This document shows positions 18,680-28,123 of a stretch of 64,000 bases of DNA, in pieces. This stretch comes from Streptomyces sp. CA-210063 (GTDB taxonomy: Bacteria; Actinomycetota; Actinomycetes; Streptomycetales; Streptomycetaceae). A program made the translations under genes and the position numbers. The first letter of the stretch is position 1. The number at the start of each line of letters is the position of its first letter. The notes beneath the pieces were generated by a model. That model was not told where the DNA came from. It worked only from the letters and a program-made list of their open reading frames with translations, and did not search any database. The DNA lies in contig NZ_CP102512.1 of the NCBI RefSeq assembly GCF_024612015.1, positions 682,001 to 746,000 of the forward strand. The letters run 5' to 3'.

Positions 18680-19329
18680 GCAGCAGGGATCTGATCCTGG
18701 GCCGGGTGCGGCGCGCCCTCGCCGACGTACGACGGGACGACACGCCGTACGAGCAGGCGGTTCAGCGGGATTACCTCCGGGTGCACGGCGAGCGGAGTGT
18801 CGCGGAGACGGTGGATCTGCTGGCCGAGAACCTGGCGGACTACCGGGCTCTCGTGCACCGCACGGACGCCGACGGGCTCGCCGGGGTCGTCGCCGGGCTG
18901 TTGCGGGAGCACGGCTCGAAGACGGTGCTCGCGCCGCCCGGGCTGAGGGAGGAGTGGCTGGCGGCGACCGAGGTGACGCGGGTCCCGGACCGTGGGGAGA
19001 GCACTCCGCACGAGCTGGACCAGGTCGACAGCGTCGTCACCGCCTGTGCCCTCGCCATCGCCGAGACCGGCACGATCGTCTTGGACGGCTCCCCCGACCA
19101 GGGCCGCCGCCGGATCACGCTCGTGCCCGACCATCACATCTGCGTCGTACGCGTACCGGAGCAGGTCGTCTCGTCGGTGCCGCAGGCTTTCGAACGGCTC
19201 GACCCGACACGCCCGTTGACCTGGATCTCCGGCCCGTCCGCCACCAGTGACATCGAGCTGGACCGGGTGGAGGGGGTGCACGGTCCACGCACCCTGGAGG
19301 TGGTGCTGGTGACAGGGATCGGCGACTGA
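18676..19329 (+). CDS. lutC: Lactate utilization protein C
   Basis: 217 residues, GTG start overlapping the lutB stop (GTGA). It has the LUD-domain pattern ACALAIAETGTIVLDGSPDQGRR and ends with SATSDIELDRVEGVHGPRTLEVVLV, typical of LutC/YkgG. It is required with LutA and LutB for growth on L-lactate in Bacillus and other bacteria. The three lut genes are tightly coupled to each other, while 157 bases separate them from rhaB. They may therefore have their own promoter in addition to readthrough. Confidence 0.92.
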   Translation: MSSRDLILGRVRRALADVRRDDTPYEQAVQRDYLRVHGERSVAETVDLLAENLADYRALVHRTDADGLAGVVAGLLREHGSKTVLAPPGLREEWLAATEVTRVPDRGESTPHELDQVDSVVTACALAIAETGTIVLDGSPDQGRRRITLVPDHHICVVRVPEQVVSSVPQAFERLDPTRPLTWISGPSATSDIELDRVEGVHGPRTLEVVLVTGIGD

Positions 19330-19446
19330 GGCGGGGGCGGCGCTCGCCGCGCGGATGTCGGCGGGGGTCTCCGGGTCGTCGCGGAACCGTCGCCTCGTCC
19401 TTGTTAGGTTGAGTGGCACCTTCAGGCGTCAACTCGGGGAGTTTTC

Positions 19447-20238
19447 ATGCCACTTGACCGACCGGTGATCAACAGCGACATTCCGCACTCGGCCCGGATC
19501 TGGAACTACTGGCTCGGCGGCAAGGACTGCTACGAGATCGACCGGCGGGTCGGCGAGGAGATCCGCGGGGTGAACCCCCAGATCGTCGACGTGGCCCGCG
19601 CCCAACGGGCGTTCCTGCGCCGAACGGTCGCGCACCTCACCGAGGAGGCCGGCTTACGCCAGTTCCTCGACATCGGCGCCGGGCTGCCCACGGTGGACAA
19701 CACCCACGAGGTCGCCCAGCGCATCGCGAGGGACGCGCGGGTCGTCTACGTCGACCACGACCCGACCGTCCTCGCCCAGGCCACGGCCCTGCTGACCAGC
19801 ACCCCCGAGGGCGCCACCGCGTTCATCGACGCCGACCTGCGCGACCCGGACACCATCCTCGAACGCGCCGCCCGCACCCTGGACCTCACCCGCCCGGTCG
19901 CCCTCGTCCTGCTCGGCATCACCGCCCATGTGCCCGACGAGAGCGCGTACGACGTCGTCACCCGGCTCCTCGACGCCCTGCCCTCCGGCAGCCATCTGAT
20001 CCTGGGCGACAGCACGGAGGTGTACCGGCCGAAGGCGATGCGGGTCATGGTCGAGCAGTGGAACGAGGCGAGCGACAACCCGCGCGTCAACCGGTCCCCC
20101 GAGCAGCTCGCCCGCTTCTTCGACGGGCTGGAGCTCCTGGAGCCCGGGCTCGTGTCCGTGGCCCAGTGGCGGACCGGGCGGGGCTCCGAGGAGCCGTGGG
20201 AGGTCGACTGTTTCGGCGGGGTGGCGCGCAAGCCGTAG
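19447..20238 (+). CDS. SAM-dependent methyltransferase, DUF574 family
   Basis: 263 residues, ATG with GGGGAG upstream. It shows the actinobacterial DUF574/Methyltransf_19 pattern: an N-terminal PHSARIWNYWLGGKDCYEIDR, a SAM-binding strand FLDIGAGLPTVDNTHEVAQ, then VVYVDHDPTVLAQA. Streptomyces genomes encode many copies, often in regulatory conservons, and substrates are mostly unknown. Its convergent neighbour ends only 26 bases away. No operon partner is evident. Confidence 0.9.
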   Translation: MPLDRPVINSDIPHSARIWNYWLGGKDCYEIDRRVGEEIRGVNPQIVDVARAQRAFLRRTVAHLTEEAGLRQFLDIGAGLPTVDNTHEVAQRIARDARVVYVDHDPTVLAQATALLTSTPEGATAFIDADLRDPDTILERAARTLDLTRPVALVLLGITAHVPDESAYDVVTRLLDALPSGSHLILGDSTEVYRPKAMRVMVEQWNEASDNPRVNRSPEQLARFFDGLELLEPGLVSVAQWRTGRGSEEPWEVDCFGGVARKP

Positions 20239-20264
20239 AGCGAGCCCAGAGGAAGCCGCAGACA

Positions 20265-21065
20265 TCACGGCTCGCTCTTGGCCAAGGCTTCGGCGGCCAC
20301 CTTCAGGTCCGACACGAGCCCCGCGTACGCGCCCTCCCGGTCGTCGGCGCGGAGCACGGCCGAGGGATGGAGCGTGGCGACGACGTAGGGGTGGTCGGCC
20401 TGGTCTTCGCCGGCTTCCGAGGCGCCGTCCGATCCCCCGGGAGGCATGGGCAGCAGGGCCCCGCGGTCCTTCGTGACCCGGAAGGAGCTGCCGAGCAGTG
20501 CCTTGGCGGCGGTCGCGCCGAGGGCCACCACGACCTCCGGCCGCACCAGGCGCAGCTCGGCGAGCAGCCAGGGGCGGCAGGCGGCGACCTCATGCAGGTC
20601 GGGGGCCTTGTGGATACGGCGTTTGCCGCCGCCCGGGGGCAGGGTGAACTTGAAGTGCTTGACCGCGTTGGTCACATAGGCCGCGTCCATGTCGATCCCG
20701 GCCTCGTCCAGCGCCCGCCGCAGCAGCCGCCCGGCCGGACCGACGAACGGCTCGCCCTGCCTGTCCTCCTGGTCCCCCGGCTGTTCACCGACCAGGAGGA
20801 GCCGCGCGGACTCGTTCCCCTTGCCGAACACCGTCTGGGTGGCGCCCTCGTGGAGGGGGCACCCCCGGCAGTCGGCCGCGGCACGGCGATGGGCGGAGAG
20901 ACCGCCGCGGCTCGGCAGATACGGCTCGGCGTCGTAGGCCCGCGGGTCCTGGGAGGGGGTCTTCGTGGGACTCACGGGCTTCGTTCCGCTCGCACGTCGG
21001 GGGGAGCTCGTGTGCTCGGTGGGGGCCGGGTGCCTGGTAGCGCGTGCGTGCTTCGTGGTGCCCAT
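20265..21065 (-). CDS. UdgX-type uracil-DNA glycosylase
   Basis: 266 residues; AAGGAGG upstream of the ATG supports this start, although residues 1-45 are low-complexity. Cys66 and Cys69 (CRGC) with later cysteines should bind a 4Fe-4S cluster. Motif GEQPGDQEDRQGEPFVGPAG (93-112) is the family's active-site loop. The decisive feature is KRRIH at 148-152. In mycobacterial UdgX this loop's histidine forms a covalent bond with the sugar after uracil is removed, so the enzyme stays attached to DNA; His152 is the equivalent here. An additional acidic linker (GASEAGEDQADHP region) follows. No repair partner is encoded nearby. Confidence 0.92.
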   Translation of the reverse strand: MGTTKHARATRHPAPTEHTSSPRRASGTKPVSPTKTPSQDPRAYDAEPYLPSRGGLSAHRRAAADCRGCPLHEGATQTVFGKGNESARLLLVGEQPGDQEDRQGEPFVGPAGRLLRRALDEAGIDMDAAYVTNAVKHFKFTLPPGGGKRRIHKAPDLHEVAACRPWLLAELRLVRPEVVVALGATAAKALLGSSFRVTKDRGALLPMPPGGSDGASEAGEDQADHPYVVATLHPSAVLRADDREGAYAGLVSDLKVAAEALAKSEP

Positions 21066-21239
21066 CCGCTGCCACCTCCTTCACCGGGAGCCTGCCCGGA
21101 GCTCTTCACCGGGAGCCGGCTCGGAACTGGCTCCCGGGTACCCGCTCCGTCCCGGATCCATCATGACTTCTCGCGTACCGGGCATCCACGGACGAATGCC
21201 CCCTCTTCTCGGGCGGCCCAGCGGCAGTTGCTGTCCGTC

Positions 21240-21377
21240 GTGGCCGTGCCGGCCTCGACGCACCCGGCGGTGCCCACGGCCCTCGGCCTGACCCTGCCGC
21301 ACGAGCGGGTGAACATCCGGCAGACGGTCGGGCTCGTGGGTGCGGCGCTCGCGATACTGCTGCTCACCTTGGGCTGA
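21240..21377 (+). CDS. Possible small single-helix membrane protein
   Basis: The frame ending at 21377 has G or C at nearly every third position from about 21228 onward, a coding-like bias not seen just upstream. From GTG 21240 it would encode 45 residues, ending in a hydrophobic helix (TVGLVGAALAILLLTLG). TTG 21228 and GTG 21246 are other possible starts, and no clear ribosome site is visible. I do not recognise a family. The rest of the 21066-21569 stretch shows nothing else that I can support as a gene. Confidence 0.35.
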   Translation: MAVPASTHPAVPTALGLTLPHERVNIRQTVGLVGAALAILLLTLG

Positions 21378-21532
21378 TCTGATCACCTCGTCCGACGGAA
21401 CCGCCGCCGAGGAAGGTGCGGGACCCGGCGGCCGCGCGGCCGGTCGTCCCAGGTGGGAGGCCGTACGGGCGCTGCCGGAGCGGTCACGGGCGGCGTCCGC
21501 CGCGTCCCATCAAACTTGGGTCGTTCGTTTTC

Positions 21533-21572
21533 TTGAACTCTTCGTGTTTATGAGGGTAGGTTGGTCGCCATG
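21533..21572 (+). promoter_or_regulatory. Leaderless-type promoter of furA-katG
   Basis: TTGAAC (21533-21538) and TAGGTT (21557-21562), 18 bases apart, place the transcription start at or within a base or two of the furA ATG (21570). There is no ribosome site before that ATG, consistent with a leaderless message. I recall the same arrangement for S. coelicolor furA-catC. The surrounding AT-rich stretch would be the natural FurA operator. Confidence 0.65.
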
Positions 21573-22013
21573 ACCGCATCCCAGCCTCCGAACACCGCCG
21601 AGGAGCTGCGCGGTGCCGGCCTGCGGGTGACGGCCGCGCGCGTCGCGCTGCTGGAAACCGTCCGGGACGGCGACCACCTCGGCGTCGAAGCGATCGCCGC
21701 AGGGGTGCGCGATCGTGTGGGCCACATCTCCCTCCAAGCCGTGTACGAGGCCCTGAACGCGCTCGCCGGCGCCGGCCTCGTACGCCGCCTCGAACCACCC
21801 GGCAGCCCTGCCCTGTACGAGGGTCGTGTCGGGGACAACCACCACCACCTCGTGTGCCGCTCGTGCGGTGCCGTGGTCGACGTCGACTGCGCGGTCGGGC
21901 ACGCCCCCTGCCTGACCGCGTCCGACGACCACGGCTTCGCGATCGACGAGGCCGAGGTCATCTACTGGGGCCTGTGCCCCCCATGTTCCGAAGCCAGCAG
22001 TTCAGCACCGTGA
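21570..22013 (+). CDS. furA: Fur-family peroxide/metal-responsive repressor
   Basis: 147 residues from the ATG at 21570. N-terminal winged helix (LRVTAARVALLETV, ISLQAVYEALNALAGAGLVRR), then the metal-binding half with HHH at 91-93, CRSC at 96-99 and CPPC at 136-139. The two CxxC pairs should hold a structural zinc. Because it lies 24 bases before a catalase-peroxidase gene, it is the FurA/CatR type that represses its own operon and is inactivated by peroxide, rather than a global iron regulator. That assignment is from synteny. Confidence 0.92.
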   Translation: MTASQPPNTAEELRGAGLRVTAARVALLETVRDGDHLGVEAIAAGVRDRVGHISLQAVYEALNALAGAGLVRRLEPPGSPALYEGRVGDNHHHLVCRSCGAVVDVDCAVGHAPCLTASDDHGFAIDEAEVIYWGLCPPCSEASSSAP

Positions 22014-24254
<2,241 letters not shown>

Positions 24255-24269
24255 TCGTCCCGATCACGG

Positions 24270-24310
24270 CGTCCGGGTCGGCCCTTCACGGGCCGGCCCG
24301 GACGTTTTTT
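24270..24310 (+). terminator. Rho-independent terminator of furA-katG
   Basis: A 15-base-pair stem (24270-24284 with 24290-24304, one G-T wobble) closes a TTCAC loop and is followed directly by six T residues (24305-24310). This is a textbook intrinsic terminator, unusually clear for a high-GC genome. Confidence 0.93.
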
Positions 24311-24504
24311 CATGCGCCGCGACCTCCGTTATCCGACGCCGAGTGCGTGCGGCCTCAGCGATCCGTGCCGCGACCCTGACCCCGATCGCCGACGACATCG
24401 GAGCCCGCGCTTCTGAGCACTCCCCCATCCCGCCGCGTACTTAAGGGCCGGACAGTCAACGGTCTCGACGTACCCCTCGACTCGACGTACGAGGAAGGGT
24501 GGAG

Positions 24505-25191
24505 ATGGGAACTCTGGCTCTGAGCTGGGCGATCGCGGCGGTCGCCGCTCTGGTCGCCGCCGTCAGCGCGGTGCGCGTGCTGACCACGGGTGGGGCGGCC
24601 CGGTTCGCGGCGGGCGGTGATCTGCTGATGGGGCTGTGCATGGCCGCGATGGCACTGCCCGCGACGGCGGCCTGGTACGGCGGACACGGCATGGTGTGGG
24701 CGGTGGTGTTCGCCCTGCTCGGGCTCGGCGGCGCCGTCCTGGCCTGCGTGCACGCGCGTGCGCGCGGCCGGCGGCACGGCCTGCCCTGGGTGCACCTCGT
24801 CGTCGGCAGCGCCGGCATGGTGATCATGACGTTGGCGATGACGACCACGTCGGCGGGCCCGGTGCTCGCCCTGGGCCACAGCCATGGCCACGGTCACGGC
24901 TCCTCGACGGCCGGAACACCGGCCATGGAGGCCCACGCCTCCGCCGGCACCGAGACGGCGGCATCGTCCACCAGCTTGCGCATCGCGGTGGCCGCGCTCG
25001 CCGTCTACTTCCTGTGGTCGATCGCGGCGTCGGTGTGGGCCCGCGTACGCGGCACCGACCGGAACGCGCCCCTCAGCGGTCGCGAGAGCGGTCGGCACCG
25101 CAAGAGCGGCACCGCACCGGAGGCAGCCCTGGTGGCCCATGTGGGGATGGGCGGCACCATGTCGGCGATGCTGCTGATGATGGTCGTGTAG
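24505..25191 (+). CDS. DUF5134 membrane protein with His-rich loop
   Basis: 228 residues from the ATG at 24505, with GAGGAA eight bases upstream. About six membrane helices are visible (for example LALSWAIAAVAALVAAVSAV, WAVVFALLGLGGAVLACV, IAVAALAVYFLWSIAASVW). Between helices four and five lies HSHGHGHG (His125, 127, 129, 131), which could bind a metal such as Cu, Ni or Zn. The many Met residues (MGLCMAAMAL, VIMTLAM, MGGTMSAMLLMM) recall copper-handling membrane proteins, but no function is established for DUF5134. It ends 30 bases from the convergent IclR gene. Confidence 0.75.
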   Translation: MGTLALSWAIAAVAALVAAVSAVRVLTTGGAARFAAGGDLLMGLCMAAMALPATAAWYGGHGMVWAVVFALLGLGGAVLACVHARARGRRHGLPWVHLVVGSAGMVIMTLAMTTTSAGPVLALGHSHGHGHGSSTAGTPAMEAHASAGTETAASSTSLRIAVAALAVYFLWSIAASVWARVRGTDRNAPLSGRESGRHRKSGTAPEAALVAHVGMGGTMSAMLLMMVV

Positions 25192-25221
25192 TCATCCGCG
25201 AAGTCAGCGGAGTCAGCGGAG

Positions 25222-25989
25222 TCAGCGGGCGGGCAGCCGGACGCCCAGTTCGGCGGCCGCCGTCCGGAGCAACGGGACCATGGCGACGAGGTCGTCCATG
25301 CTGCGGCGGAAGGCGGGCGCGGCGGTGGAGAGGGCGGCGAAGACGGTGCCGTCGGGCCGCAGGATCGGGACCGCCACGGCACGCAGGCCGGGGTGGTGCT
25401 CCTCGTCGGCGGTGGCGTAGCCGAGTTCGGCGGCGCGGGCGACGTGCGCGCGCAGGACGTCGCGGTCGGTGATGCTGTTCGGGCCGTGCGGGGTGAGGTC
25501 GACGCGGTCCAGGAGGTCGGCGCGTACGTCGTCGGGGGCGAAGGCCATGAGGACCTTGCCCATCGAGGTGCAGTGCAGCGGGCCGTGGCGGCCCGGGTCG
25601 CTGCGGACGCCGACCGGCAGGGGGCCGTCCACGTAGTGCACATACAGGTGCCGGGTGCCGTCGAGGACGGACATCAGGGTGGCTTCCTCGGTCTGCCGCG
25701 TCACGCGCTGCATCACGGGGAGGGCGGTGCCGGCGAATCCGTAGACCTGGCCCGCCTGCTGGCCGAGCCGGAAGAGCCTGAGGCCCGGCTTGTAACGCTT
25801 GCCGTCGGCCTCGAACTCGACGAGGCCCTCGCGGCAGAGGGAGTTGACCAGCCGGTGGACCGTACTGACGGCGACGCCGCTGGCGCGGGCCAGTTCGGAC
25901 AGCGTGATGCCGTGCGGGTGCTCGCCGACCAGGACGAGCAGCCGGATCGCCCGTCCGACCACGTCTGCCGGTACCTCGCTGCCGCTCAC
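25222..25989 (-). CDS. IclR-family transcriptional regulator
   Basis: 255 residues. The winged helix-turn-helix (HGITLSELARASGVAVSTVHRLVNSL, about residues 18-43) is followed by the IclR effector domain with CTSMGKVLMAF, the usual conserved core. It is divergent from the three-gene dehydrogenase operon and almost certainly regulates it through the repeated sites between them. Likely effectors are sugar acids such as 2-keto-3-deoxygluconate or ketogluconates, by analogy with KdgR-type regulators. Three AGTCAGCGG repeats (25202-25228) run across its stop codon. Confidence 0.92.
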   Translation of the reverse strand: MSGSEVPADVVGRAIRLLVLVGEHPHGITLSELARASGVAVSTVHRLVNSLCREGLVEFEADGKRYKPGLRLFRLGQQAGQVYGFAGTALPVMQRVTRQTEEATLMSVLDGTRHLYVHYVDGPLPVGVRSDPGRHGPLHCTSMGKVLMAFAPDDVRADLLDRVDLTPHGPNSITDRDVLRAHVARAAELGYATADEEHHPGLRAVAVPILRPDGTVFAALSTAAPAFRRSMDDLVAMVPLLRTAAAELGVRLPAR

Positions 25990-26030
25990 AGCGGCAAATT
26001 ACCACTGGGCGGAAAGACCTCCCACTCAGC

Positions 26031-26082
26031 GGTGCCACTCGTTGAGACCGCTCCGTGGTGCCACTCGTTGATACCGCTCAGT
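26031..26082. repeat. Tandem 26-base direct repeat in the IclR-dehydrogenase intergenic region
   Basis: Two adjacent 26-base units (26031-26056 and 26057-26082) are identical at 24 positions. Each begins GGTGCCACTCGTTGA. They contain CCACTC and CCGCTC half-sites also found in the operator-like site nearer the downstream gene and, inverted, just beyond unit two. They are good candidates for cooperative IclR binding. Confidence 0.7.
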
Positions 26083-26149
26083 GGTGCCCGGCGCCACGCG
26101 GTGGTTGACATCGCCCGTGCGTCGCGCCGACGATGTTTTCCATTGGGTA

Positions 26150-26175
26150 GATAATCTTTCCACTCAGCGGGAAAA
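26150..26175 (+). promoter_or_regulatory. Candidate -10 element and IclR operator of the dehydrogenase operon
   Basis: GATAAT (26150-26155) closely matches a -10 box. It is followed by TTTCCACTCAGCGGGAAA (26157-26174), an inverted repeat with arms TTTCC/GGAAA, covering the expected start of transcription. TTGACA at 26105-26110 is too far upstream to pair with it. The same CCACTCAGCGG core occurs at 26022-26032. Confidence 0.5.
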
Positions 26176-26188
26176 TCAGGAGCCGTGT

Positions 26189-27313
26189 ATGACGCAGCGA
26201 GTGCTCACCAGCCGGCCCGTCCTCCCCGGTGGAGGCCTGGACCGGCTGGCAGGCCGGGCGGAGCTGGTGCGCCGGGACGGGCTCGGCAAGCCCGAACCGG
26301 CCGAGCTGCGGGCCCTCGCCCCCGGCGTCGCCGGCATCCTCTGCCTCGGCAACGACCGGGTGGATGCCGCCCTGTTGGACGCCGCCGGGCCCTCGCTGAA
26401 GGTCGTCGCGCTGGCGAGCATGGGGTTCGACGGCGTGGACCGGGACGCGGCGGCCGAGCGCGGTGTCGTGGTCACGCACACGCCCAGCGTCCTCGCCGAG
26501 ACCACCGCCGATCTGACCTTCGCGCTCGTCCTGATGGCCCGCAGGCTGATCGGCGCCGCCGGTGACTCGCTCGAGGCCGGACAGTGGGACGTGCCCCGCA
26601 TGGGCGACTACCTGGGCCTGGACGTGTACGGCGCCACGCTCGGCATCGTCGGCTACGGCCAGATCGGGCGCGCGGTGGCCCGGCGGGCCCACGGCTTCGG
26701 TATGCGGGTGCTGCACCACAGCCGGTCCGCACGCGACGACGCGCTCTCCACGCCGGTGGACCTGCCCACCCTCCTCGCCGAGTCCGACGTGGTCTCGCTG
26801 AACATCCCCCTGACCGGGCGGACCCGCCACCTCATCGGCGCCGCCGAGCTGGCGGCGATGAAGCCGACCGCCACCCTGGTCAACACCTCACGGGGCGGAG
26901 TCGTCGACGAGGACGCGCTGCTCAAGGCGGTGCGGGACGGGACCATCCACTCCGCCGGCCTGGACGTCTTCGCACGCGAGCCGATGGGCGCCGAGTTGTC
27001 GCCCCTGGTCGGTGAGCCCAACGTGGTGGCCCTCCCCCACATCGGCTCGGCCACCGAGGCCACCCGTGCCGCCATGGTGGACCTCGCGGTCGACAACATC
27101 CTCGACGTCCTCACGGGCAGCCCGGCGAGAACACCACTGCCGGACAGCGCGGCACGGCCCGGCACACCGGCATCCGACGGCGCGGCCCAGCCCTGCACAC
27201 CGACATCCAGCCGTACGGCCCGCCCCGGCACACCGACACCTGACGACGGGGCCCAGCCCGGCACACCGACACCCGCCGACCCGCCCCAGCCCGGCACATC
27301 GAGCCAGGCCTGA
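26189..27313 (+). CDS. D-2-hydroxyacid dehydrogenase with repetitive C-terminal tail
   Basis: 374 residues from the ATG at 26189 (AGGAG six bases upstream). The body is a normal D-isomer-specific NAD(P)-dependent dehydrogenase: Rossmann motif GIVGYGQIGRAVAR, catalytic Arg in NTSRGGVVDEDAL, Glu in FAREP, His in LPHIGSAT. It most resembles the glyoxylate, hydroxypyruvate or 2-ketogluconate reductase group. With the IdnO- and IdnD-like genes that follow, 2-ketogluconate reduction is a reasonable guess. From about residue 310 an extra Pro/Thr/Ala-rich tail of degenerate repeats (ARPGTP, AQPGTPTP) is added, not part of the enzyme fold. Confidence 0.88.
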   Translation: MTQRVLTSRPVLPGGGLDRLAGRAELVRRDGLGKPEPAELRALAPGVAGILCLGNDRVDAALLDAAGPSLKVVALASMGFDGVDRDAAAERGVVVTHTPSVLAETTADLTFALVLMARRLIGAAGDSLEAGQWDVPRMGDYLGLDVYGATLGIVGYGQIGRAVARRAHGFGMRVLHHSRSARDDALSTPVDLPTLLAESDVVSLNIPLTGRTRHLIGAAELAAMKPTATLVNTSRGGVVDEDALLKAVRDGTIHSAGLDVFAREPMGAELSPLVGEPNVVALPHIGSATEATRAAMVDLAVDNILDVLTGSPARTPLPDSAARPGTPASDGAAQPCTPTSSRTARPGTPTPDDGAQPGTPTPADPPQPGTSSQA

Positions 27314-27326
27314 GAGGACGACACGC

Positions 27327-28097
27327 ATGGCCCACCCCCTCTTCGACGTCACCGGCAAGGTCGCCCTGGTCACCGGGTCGAGCCGCGGTATCGGCCGGGC
27401 CCTGGCCCTCGGCCTGCTCGAAGCCGGCTGCACGGTCGTGCTCAACGGCCGGGACACCGTCGCCCTGGAGACCACCCGCGAGGAGCTGGCCGAGACCTTC
27501 GGCGAGGCGGTCCTCGCAGAGGCGTTCGACGTCACCGACTCCGCCGCGGTCGCCGCCGCCGTCACCCGGATCGAGGACCGGGCCGGACCGATCGACATCC
27601 TGGTCAACAACACCGGCGCCCAACGCCGCGCTCCTTTCCTCGACTTCACCGACGAGGACTGGCACGCCCTGCTCGACACCAACCTCACCAGCGCCTTCCT
27701 CGTGGGCCGCGAGGTCGCCCGCCGTATGGTCCCCCGGGGCCACGGCAAGATCATCAACATCTGTTCGCTGCAGAGCGAGGCGGTACGCCCGGGTATCGCG
27801 CCCTACTCGGCGACCAAGGGCGGCCTGAAGATGCTCACCAAGGGCATGTGCGCCGACCTCGGCCCGCACGGCATCCAGGTCAACGGCATCGGCCCCGGCT
27901 ACTTCGACACCGAGCTGACCTCCGCGCTGGTCGCGGACGAGGATTTCAGCGCCTGGGTGCGGGGGCGGACCCCGGCCGGCCGCTGGGGCAAGGTCGAGGA
28001 TCTCGTCGGTGCGCTGCTGTTCCTCTCCTCCCCCGCCTCCGACTTCGTCAACGGGCAACTGTTGTACGTCGACGGCGGCATGCTGTCCGTCCTGTGA
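27327..28097 (+). CDS. Gluconate 5-dehydrogenase-like SDR
   Basis: 256 residues. Short-chain dehydrogenase with cofactor motif TGSSRGIGRAL, NNTGA, and catalytic Ser/Tyr/Lys in ICSLQS and YSATKGG. The pattern NICSLQSEAVRPGIAPYSATKGGLKMLTKGM is very like IdnO/Gno gluconate 5-dehydrogenases, which reduce 5-ketogluconate to gluconate. It starts 13 bases after the hydroxyacid dehydrogenase stop, so it belongs to the same IclR-controlled operon. The start has an AGAGGA ribosome site. Confidence 0.87.
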   Translation: MAHPLFDVTGKVALVTGSSRGIGRALALGLLEAGCTVVLNGRDTVALETTREELAETFGEAVLAEAFDVTDSAAVAAAVTRIEDRAGPIDILVNNTGAQRRAPFLDFTDEDWHALLDTNLTSAFLVGREVARRMVPRGHGKIINICSLQSEAVRPGIAPYSATKGGLKMLTKGMCADLGPHGIQVNGIGPGYFDTELTSALVADEDFSAWVRGRTPAGRWGKVEDLVGALLFLSSPASDFVNGQLLYVDGGMLSVL

Positions 28098-28123
28098 CCC
28101 GGCCGACCCCTCAAGGAGCCCTC

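Noticed and set aside
25202..25228. Three AGTCAGCGG repeats between DUF5134 and IclR genes as a possible regulatory element
   Set aside because: They overlap the IclR stop codon between convergent gene ends; a short slippage product is the simplest explanation.
26105..26110. TTGACA as the -35 box of the sugar-acid operon
   Set aside because: The distance to GATAAT at 26150 is far beyond a normal spacer, and no good -10 lies 16-19 bases downstream.
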